A DNA stretch of 9,903 nucleotides, from positions 1 through 9,903 of the forward strand of contig JAOUPL010000040.1 in the NCBI GenBank assembly GCA_029879825.1, written 5' to 3'. The stretch comes from Candidatus Bathyarchaeota archaeon. Lineage in GTDB: Archaea; Thermoproteota; Bathyarchaeia; Bathyarchaeales; Bathyarchaeaceae. This document shows, one piece after another, positions 5,267-9,903 of this stretch. The notes under the pieces were generated by a model. It did not search any database. It was not told where the DNA came from and was given only the letters and a program-made list of their open reading frames with translations. Position 1 is the first letter of the stretch; each line of letters opens with the position of its first letter. Position numbers and translations under genes: made by a program.

Positions 5267-5465
5267 ATGATCAACGTTTGGAGCTGTTTTTGATAGCGTA
5301 TCCCTATTTTTCGCTACTTTTCTCATAAAAGTAATTGCGGAGATTTCCTCGTATCTTCCGGATTATGTAAATTCTGCTCTTCGATTTCTCTTGCGCTACG
5401 TTTCTGTAACCTCAAGGCTTTTGAACTCTCTTCCAGAAGGATATAAGCGAGGAGCATTTGGTTGA
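5267..5465 (+). pseudogene. possible small membrane protein, readable only with a frame change
   Basis: ATG at 5267 lies at a leaderless distance from the rightward TATA half-site but stops after 8 codons at TGA 5291-5293. Just past the T5 run (5287-5291) a different frame is open from 5271 to 5462, with TGA at 5463-5465. Joining the two by losing one T gives 65 aa: MINVWSCF, then a hydrophobic segment (VSLFFATFLIKVIAEI) and an amphipathic, basic end (PEGYKRGAFG). The open frame has no ATG or GTG of its own; its first TTG is late. Its TGA overlaps the TTG start of the DUF2070 gene (GGTTGACC), the arrangement expected for translational coupling. It may be a broken gene, a sequencing indel, a recoded gene, or a chance open frame. 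I recognise no family. Confidence 0.35.
5449..5454 (+). promoter_or_regulatory. ribosome binding site fixing the DUF2070 TTG start
   Basis: GAGGAG lies seven bases before TTG 5462. An in-frame TAA at 5444-5446 rules out any longer start, so TTG is well supported. Confidence 0.75.
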
Positions 5466-7282
5466 CCTACAGTTCATCGGATGAATACATCAGTAAAGCT
5501 GTGACGCGTTATTCGTCACTCTTTACGCTTCCTTCCCACGTTGCAATCACTATTCTACTCGGCGCCTTATGTCTGCTCGGCGGGGTTCTAGTAATCCTAT
5601 CGTTACAACCCTCTTACAACGGGCTTATTCTAAGCGCAACGTTCGGTGGAATCTTCCTTTTTTTCACCTTGGCATCCGACGTTGTAATTAGTCGCAGTTC
5701 TATGAAAGGGGACCCTATTTTTGATTTGAGACGTTGCTCCGCCCTTTCCCTTTTCTCCTGCGTGATATGGTTTGGGGTTATTTTTCTTGGCAGTCTAATA
5801 AGTGTCTTCCTTGAAACGCCAAATCTTTGGATCAAATTTTTCTTTTTGGGTTTTTGTGGAGCACTGATGCTTCGTTTGTTAGTGTTTTCCACAACATCCT
5901 TCGCTGACTTGGGAAGAATGTTTTTCTCCTCTCTCTTACAACCCGCCTTGTGCATCATTCCCATCTTTTTTATGGAGTCCGTAGTTAAATATAGCCTAAA
6001 CGCACGGCTTCCCATCTTTCTCCTAGTTTCAATCCTCGTAGCTGTACTGACCGTGTTTCTTTTCACCTACTTCCTAGATCGCGTTGGTAAAAGAACCCTC
6101 GGAATAGCTTCTTCCTCAATGTTTAAGGCCTTCTTCGCCAATTGGACAGAAGGCCTGAACGCGCCCCTTGAAGCCTTCTTTGAGAAGCTTGGCAGCGAAC
6201 AAGACGTAAGGGTTTCCATGCTGACCTTCAGAGCCAACAAAGGGATAAAGGCGGTGATGGTTGTTCCAGCTTTGCATCCGGGCCCGTTCAAAAATCTTGG
6301 AAGCAGCCTCCTTCCCTCTTTGATTCAAACCGCGCTGGAAAACAAACTTCAATGCGTAGTTTCTGTTCCCCACGGATTGGTTGGACACGGGCTCGACCTT
6401 TCTTCCCAGATTCAAAATCAAAGAGTTGTGGAAGGCATACTCGGCTTTACGGACTCTACACTCAACTATTCTAAGGCTACTCCCTTCGTGCGAACCAGAA
6501 AAAACGAGGCAGCCGTAAGCTGCCAAATATTTGGAGACTGCGCTCTTCTTACGTTAACTATTGCGCCTAAATCCATGGAAGACCTTCCCAAGGAGTTAGA
6601 TTCGTTCATTGTCAAGGAGGCTGAGAAGCGAGGGCTTTCCGCTCTCGTCATCGACGCTCACAACAGTATCGAGGGGCCCTTCAATGTCGACGCGGCTGTT
6701 GTGTCTCTTAGAAAGGCTTCTGTAGCTGGCCTCAAAAAAGCGTTGAGTTATGAACGTTCCTACTTCGAAGTCGGAGCGGCAATTGTTGTTCCTAAAGAGT
6801 TCACCGTGAAAGAGGGCATGGGGCCTGGGGGAATAAGCGTGATCGTAACAAAGGTTGGCGACCAGAAAGCAGCTTATGTAACCATCGACGGAAACAACAT
6901 GATATCCGGACTGAGGGAAAGGATTCTTTCAGAGCTTGGAGGAATCGGCATCGTTGACGGAGAAGTTCTCACCACCGACACTCACGCGGTTTGTGGTATC
7001 GTACGAACAGCCCGTGGCTACCACCCCATAGGCGAGGTTATGGATCAATCAAAGCTGATTAATTATATTAGGCAAGCTACGGTAAACGCGTTGGACAATC
7101 TGGAACCTGCAGAGGCATCATGGCGCACAGAAATAATACCTAACATCAACGTCATTGGGGAGAAACGGATAGAGGATTTGAGCCTCGTAGCTGATAGAAC
7201 AGCAAAACAAGCCAAAAGACTTGCCGTATCACTGTTCTCAGCGGCTAGTGTTCTTTTGATTTTCCTCTTCATGTTTCTTTAG
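5462..7282 (+). CDS. DUF2070 family membrane protein
   Basis: This 606-aa protein belongs to a family known mainly from archaea with no assigned function. Residues 1-205 hold about six hydrophobic helices (near 26-47, 55-77, 95-116, 123-142, 155-172, 183-205). Residues 206-587 form a soluble domain, and a final helix spans 589-606, so the soluble part is tethered at both ends. The soluble domain carries motifs that look like metal or catalytic sites: ALHPGPFKNLGSS (H272), VPHGLVGHG (H304, H309), IDAHNS (D399, H400), GMGPGGISV (452-460), TTDTHAVCG (D506, H508) and GYHPIGE (H521). This pattern suggests a hydrolase-like domain, but that is inference. The start is TTG at 5462. It converges on porB with 18 bases between stops and may be coupled to the small frame upstream. 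Confidence 0.88.
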   Translation: MTYSSSDEYISKAVTRYSSLFTLPSHVAITILLGALCLLGGVLVILSLQPSYNGLILSATFGGIFLFFTLASDVVISRSSMKGDPIFDLRRCSALSLFSCVIWFGVIFLGSLISVFLETPNLWIKFFFLGFCGALMLRLLVFSTTSFADLGRMFFSSLLQPALCIIPIFFMESVVKYSLNARLPIFLLVSILVAVLTVFLFTYFLDRVGKRTLGIASSSMFKAFFANWTEGLNAPLEAFFEKLGSEQDVRVSMLTFRANKGIKAVMVVPALHPGPFKNLGSSLLPSLIQTALENKLQCVVSVPHGLVGHGLDLSSQIQNQRVVEGILGFTDSTLNYSKATPFVRTRKNEAAVSCQIFGDCALLTLTIAPKSMEDLPKELDSFIVKEAEKRGLSALVIDAHNSIEGPFNVDAAVVSLRKASVAGLKKALSYERSYFEVGAAIVVPKEFTVKEGMGPGGISVIVTKVGDQKAAYVTIDGNNMISGLRERILSELGGIGIVDGEVLTTDTHAVCGIVRTARGYHPIGEVMDQSKLINYIRQATVNALDNLEPAEASWRTEIIPNINVIGEKRIEDLSLVADRTAKQAKRLAVSLFSAASVLLIFLFMFL

Positions 7283-7300
7283 CAAGAAGATGATTCCAAT

Positions 7301-8263
7301 TTAGGCAATATTACACTTCTTGAGTAGGCGTTGCCATCGTCCATCTGTTGTGCGTTGGATTTCGTCGATGACCTTTTCGAATTTCGAAGTGAACAAGTGT
7401 CTAAAGCGTCCCTGTAGTTGCAAATATTCTCTTACTGACTTCTTTCTTTCCGGTCTTAAAGCAATCACTTTGCTCGGTGCGGACAGTTGATATTCGCCAT
7501 TTATTGCTTCCCACAAGGGGAAGATACAGGTTTCCACAGCCAAACGTGAAATCTCAATTGATTTACTTATGTCACTTCGCCACCCTCTTGGACAAGGCGC
7601 GAATACATGCAAAAACGCTGGGCCGTTGACTTCAATTCCTTTTCTGGCTTTTGTTATCAAGTCTCTCCAATAATAGGGCGCCGCCGTTGCAGCATAAGGC
7701 ATGTCATGGGCGACCATAATGTCCGCTATAGGCTTCTTATTTTCCAGTTTCCCAGGTATGACTGTGCCAGCTGGCGAAGTGGTTGTCGAAGCGCCATGAG
7801 GCGTACCACCGCTTCTCTGTATACCTGTATTCATGTAGGCTTCATTGTCGTATAATACGTAGAGGAAGTCGTGTCCCCTTTCAACCGCTCCTGAGAGGGC
7901 TTGAATGCCGATGTCGTATGTGCCACCGTCACCGGCGAAAGCAATGACATCCACATGTTCCTGCGGTATTCGTCCCTTCTTCTTTAATATCTTGAGCGCA
8001 GCTTCGATTCCGGAAGCGTTTGCTGCTACGTTTTCAAAGGCAGTGTGTATGTAAGGAATTTTCCACGACGTGTAGGGATAAATGGTTGAAACCACTTCCA
8101 TGCATCCAGTTGCAAAGGTCGTTATTGTCGGTCCCCTTAAAGCCTTCATGATTAATCTGAGAACTGTTGCAGGTGCGCAGCCTGCGCATGCTCTGTGTCC
8201 AGACATAAACAAATCTGGTTTTTCAGCTATGTCTTTTGCAGTGAATTTCCATTCAGAAAACAT
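7301..8263 (-). CDS. porB: pyruvate:ferredoxin oxidoreductase, beta subunit
   Basis: PorB binds thiamine diphosphate and one 4Fe-4S cluster and, with PorA, PorD and PorG, catalyses pyruvate + CoA + oxidised ferredoxin to acetyl-CoA + CO2 + reduced ferredoxin, or the reverse. Numbered from ATG 8263 (320 aa), the cluster ligands are C26 and C29 (ACAGCAP), C54 and C224 (APCPRGW). The ThDP/Mg motif is GDGGTYDIG (111-119) with DNEAYMNTGIQRSG (139-152), and GTPHGASTTTSPAG (153-166) is typical of pyruvate-type beta subunits. A GTG at 8281 would add six residues, but GGAGGA at 8270-8275 sits six bases before ATG 8263, so I chose that start. It is the last gene of the operon, 14 bases after the porA stop. 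Confidence 0.93.
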   Translation of the reverse strand: MFSEWKFTAKDIAEKPDLFMSGHRACAGCAPATVLRLIMKALRGPTITTFATGCMEVVSTIYPYTSWKIPYIHTAFENVAANASGIEAALKILKKKGRIPQEHVDVIAFAGDGGTYDIGIQALSGAVERGHDFLYVLYDNEAYMNTGIQRSGGTPHGASTTTSPAGTVIPGKLENKKPIADIMVAHDMPYAATAAPYYWRDLITKARKGIEVNGPAFLHVFAPCPRGWRSDISKSIEISRLAVETCIFPLWEAINGEYQLSAPSKVIALRPERKKSVREYLQLQGRFRHLFTSKFEKVIDEIQRTTDGRWQRLLKKCNIA

Positions 8264-8269
8264 TTCTAT

Positions 8270-8275
8270 TCCTCC
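8270..8275 (-). promoter_or_regulatory. ribosome binding site fixing the porB start
   Basis: GGAGGA on the minus strand, six bases before ATG 8263, is a near-perfect match to the archaeal consensus and lies inside the alternative GTG-started frame. Confidence 0.8.
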
Positions 8276-8277
8276 TT

Positions 8278-9507
8278 TCACTCCCTTAATCCAATAAATT
8301 GTACTGGTTTCTGAATTCGTTGGGTTTCTAGTATTCGCTGTAAGTCTCGATAGATTTTGTGTATGAGGTTTGGATGGGTTTCTCTTCCGCCGAGTCCGTA
8401 AATGTAGTTCACTACGTAGGGATGTTTAGGTGCATCGTATAAAACGTGGCGTATTTCGTGGAATACTGCGCCGCCGTGTCCTCCAAAGCTTAGGCTTCTA
8501 TCCATAACAGCTACTGCTTTCACATTTTCTAATGCTTTAGTTATTTCTTTCACTGGCAACGGTCTGAAAGTACGAAGCCTAAGCAAACCCACTTTCATCC
8601 CCTTTGACCTAAGCTCGTCTACGATGGTTTTGACTGTTCCAGAGGTTGAACCCACACACACTATTGCCGTTTCAGCATCTTCAAGGTAGTATGGGTCAAT
8701 TAATCCATCTCCGTAACGTCTCCCGCTTATCTTAGCATATTCTTCATGTACTTGTCGGATGATTTTGGGAGCAATCCGCATCGCTTCTTCTTGTTGTCTC
8801 TTGTGCTCGAAATAATAATCATATAGGTCTAAAGGACCAATTGTCACAGGGGTTTTTGGGTCAAGTTTGAAGGGTACAGTTTTTCCTTCGTGGTTTGTTA
8901 CCAGTGTAAATTGGCGCGTTCCAACAAACTTTTTCACCAAGTCATCTGGAAGTGTTTGCACGTTTTCTAGTGTGTGGCTTAATGTGAAACCATCTAATCC
9001 CACCATTATCGGTAACAAGAGTTCCGGGTTTTCAGCGATTTTGAAAGCTTGAATTATAGAATCGTATGCTTCCTGCGAGTTTTCCACATAAATCTGTATC
9101 CAACCACAGTCGCGTTCAACCATGCTGTCTGAATGGTCACAGTGAATGTTTATAGGTGCTGATAAAGCTCTGTTAACAACCGCCATTACCACAGGTGCCC
9201 GACATCCTGAGGTTACGTACAAAATTTCATGCATTAAGGCTAATCCAGCAGAAGCTGTAGCTGTAAAAGCTCTCGCACCTGTGGCCGCCGCCGTTAAACA
9301 TGCGGTTAAGGCGCTATGTTCGGATTCGACACAGACAAATTCTGTGTCAACTTCTCCATTGGCTACGTATTCGCTGAATCGTTCCACAATTATGGTCTGG
9401 GGAGTTATTGGGTATGCTGCTACAACGTCTACATCTGATTGTTTTGCAGCATACGCAACAGCTTCGTCTCCGTTTAAAGCTAACATTTTCTGTTTAACGA
9501 TCGCCAT
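8278..9507 (-). CDS. porA: pyruvate:ferredoxin oxidoreductase, alpha subunit
   Basis: PorA is the large subunit that forms the active site with PorB; in four-subunit enzymes it carries the pyrimidine-binding part of the thiamine site and the CoA/transketolase C-terminal-like domain. Numbered from ATG 9507 (409 aa), it shows AYPITPQT (31-38), the substrate-side motif of this superfamily, and ESEHSA (61-66), whose first Glu is the likely ThDP-activating residue. SAGLALMHE (87-95) and the HCDHSDSM loop (122-129) follow. The second half contains a Rossmann-like domain (AIVCVGSTSGTVK, DRSLSFGGHGGA). A TTG at 9528 inside porD is possible, but ATG 9507, four bases after the porD stop and ten bases after GAGGAG, is more likely. 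Pyruvate is preferred over other 2-oxoacids by gene order and PorB motif, not proven. Confidence 0.92.
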   Translation of the reverse strand: MAIVKQKMLALNGDEAVAYAAKQSDVDVVAAYPITPQTIIVERFSEYVANGEVDTEFVCVESEHSALTACLTAAATGARAFTATASAGLALMHEILYVTSGCRAPVVMAVVNRALSAPINIHCDHSDSMVERDCGWIQIYVENSQEAYDSIIQAFKIAENPELLLPIMVGLDGFTLSHTLENVQTLPDDLVKKFVGTRQFTLVTNHEGKTVPFKLDPKTPVTIGPLDLYDYYFEHKRQQEEAMRIAPKIIRQVHEEYAKISGRRYGDGLIDPYYLEDAETAIVCVGSTSGTVKTIVDELRSKGMKVGLLRLRTFRPLPVKEITKALENVKAVAVMDRSLSFGGHGGAVFHEIRHVLYDAPKHPYVVNYIYGLGGRETHPNLIHKIYRDLQRILETQRIQKPVQFIGLRE

Positions 9508-9511
9508 TTTC

Positions 9512-9799
9512 TCACGTCTCCTCTTCAAGCTTCATTTCAATGGCATCCACTGGGCATTCGTTGGCGCATATTCCACAGCCTTTGCAGAAATTATAATCAA
9601 ACTCTATGTCTTCTTTCTCTGGTTTCCAGTGGATTGCTCCATCTGGACATAAAAGCACGCACAATACGCAGCGTGTGCATTTTTCCAAATCCCGTATTGG
9701 CTTGTAGGTTTTCCAGTCTCCAGTTAAATATTGGGTGCTAGGTTTCCAGCAGACACCGGCCATAGGAATTTCTTTCCAACCTTTTTCTTGGGTGGTCAC
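9512..9799 (-). CDS. porD: pyruvate:ferredoxin oxidoreductase, delta (ferredoxin-like) subunit
   Basis: This 95-aa subunit carries two 4Fe-4S clusters and passes electrons from the PorB cluster to external ferredoxin. The first ligand set is C41, C44, C47, C51 (CTRCVLCVLLCP) and the second C72, C75, C78, C82 (CKGCGICANECP), each CxxCxxCxxxCP. The N-terminal segment before residue 35 (KPSTQYLTGDWKTYKP) matches the usual PorD lead-in that docks on the complex. The GTG start at 9799 overlaps the porG stop in GTGA and has GGAGGT nine bases upstream (9809-9814). Translation is therefore coupled to porG. C17 lies outside both cluster motifs. Confidence 0.94.
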   Translation of the reverse strand: MTTQEKGWKEIPMAGVCWKPSTQYLTGDWKTYKPIRDLEKCTRCVLCVLLCPDGAIHWKPEKEDIEFDYNFCKGCGICANECPVDAIEMKLEEET

Positions 9800-9903
9800 T
9801 CTGATTTTACCTCCTTGTAGGCTTCTTTTATGGCACCAACGTTTTTTTCCAAGATGCTTCCGCTGAAACGTTCCGAAACGGCTTTTTCAACGCTTTCTAA
9901 ACT
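9796..9903 (-). CDS. porG: pyruvate:ferredoxin oxidoreductase, gamma subunit (C-terminal 35 aa)
   Basis: Only the last 35 residues lie in the window. They read as an amphipathic helix pair, with VEKAVSERF followed by ILEKNVGAIKEAYKEVKSE, the usual end of PorG subunits. The frame is in phase at the window edge (9901-9903 is a whole codon) and the TGA at 9796-9798 overlaps the porD GTG start. Together with porD, porA and porB this gives the archaeal order gamma-delta-alpha-beta. The promoter lies outside the window. Confidence 0.85.
   Translation of the reverse strand, partial: SLESVEKAVSERFSGSILEKNVGAIKEAYKEVKSE

Noticed and set aside
5249..5461. tRNA or other structured RNA upstream of DUF2070
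   Set aside because: No cloverleaf, T-loop motif or strong stems could be found by eye; the stretch is T-rich and better explained by the small frame described above.
5614..6066. 150-aa minus-strand frame inside the DUF2070 gene
   Set aside because: Antisense shadow of hydrophobic codons; basic, low-complexity product with no ribosome site. The same applies to the other opposite-strand frames inside porA, porB and the radical SAM gene.
8278..8281. GTG at 8279-8281 as the porB start (stop-start overlap with porA)
   Set aside because: A near-perfect ribosome binding site at 8270-8275 points to ATG 8263 instead.

Overview
The window looks like a chromosomal segment from an anaerobic archaeon. 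Supporting signs are an archaeal Sec61-beta, a DUF2070-type membrane protein (a family known to me mainly from archaea), a four-subunit ferredoxin-dependent 2-oxoacid oxidoreductase, TATA-type promoters, purine-rich ribosome binding sites, and several likely TTG or GTG starts. Gene style suggests a Bathyarchaeia-like or similar uncultured lineage, but this is inference. I see no rRNA, tRNA, CRISPR array or transposase.

Layout. 1-2133 (+): the 3' part of a B12-binding radical SAM protein, followed within 7-13 bases by a multi-pass membrane protein with a His/Cys motif. The end of the membrane protein runs 141 bases into the opposite-strand gene. 1993-3608 (-): three zinc-ribbon genes with identical Cys spacing. 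They are a 39-aa ribbon-only protein, a 99-aa ribbon plus two-helix protein, and a 364-aa ribbon, single-helix and beta-repeat protein. The two transcription units have similar leaders. 3716-4552 (-): a DUF488 and MazG-like pair. 4741-4917 (+): Sec61-beta, 58 aa. 4924-5202 (-): a small Sm-like protein, tail to tail with Sec61-beta. 5235-5248: a perfect palindrome that can serve as back-to-back TATA boxes. 5267-5465 (+): a possible small membrane protein that can be read only with a frame change, overlapping the TTG start of the DUF2070 protein (5462-7282). 7301-9903 (-): the porG (3' end), porD, porA and porB operon.

How the genes fit together. The por genes encode one enzyme linking pyruvate (or a related 2-oxoacid), CoA and ferredoxin in central carbon metabolism. 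Sec61-beta belongs to the protein-export channel. DUF488 and MazG may form a small housekeeping or nucleotide-sanitation unit. The zinc-ribbon cluster is the most accessory-like part: a family that seems to have grown by duplication of a ribbon domain with its leader, each copy attached to a different membrane or surface module.

The points most worth a second look are two frame anomalies at short homopolymers (A6 at 1977-1982 and T5 at 5287-5291), the zinc-ribbon/beta-repeat cluster, and the conserved-looking His/Asp motifs in the soluble half of the DUF2070 protein. Nothing here proves a new system. All family calls come from reading motifs, not from database searches.
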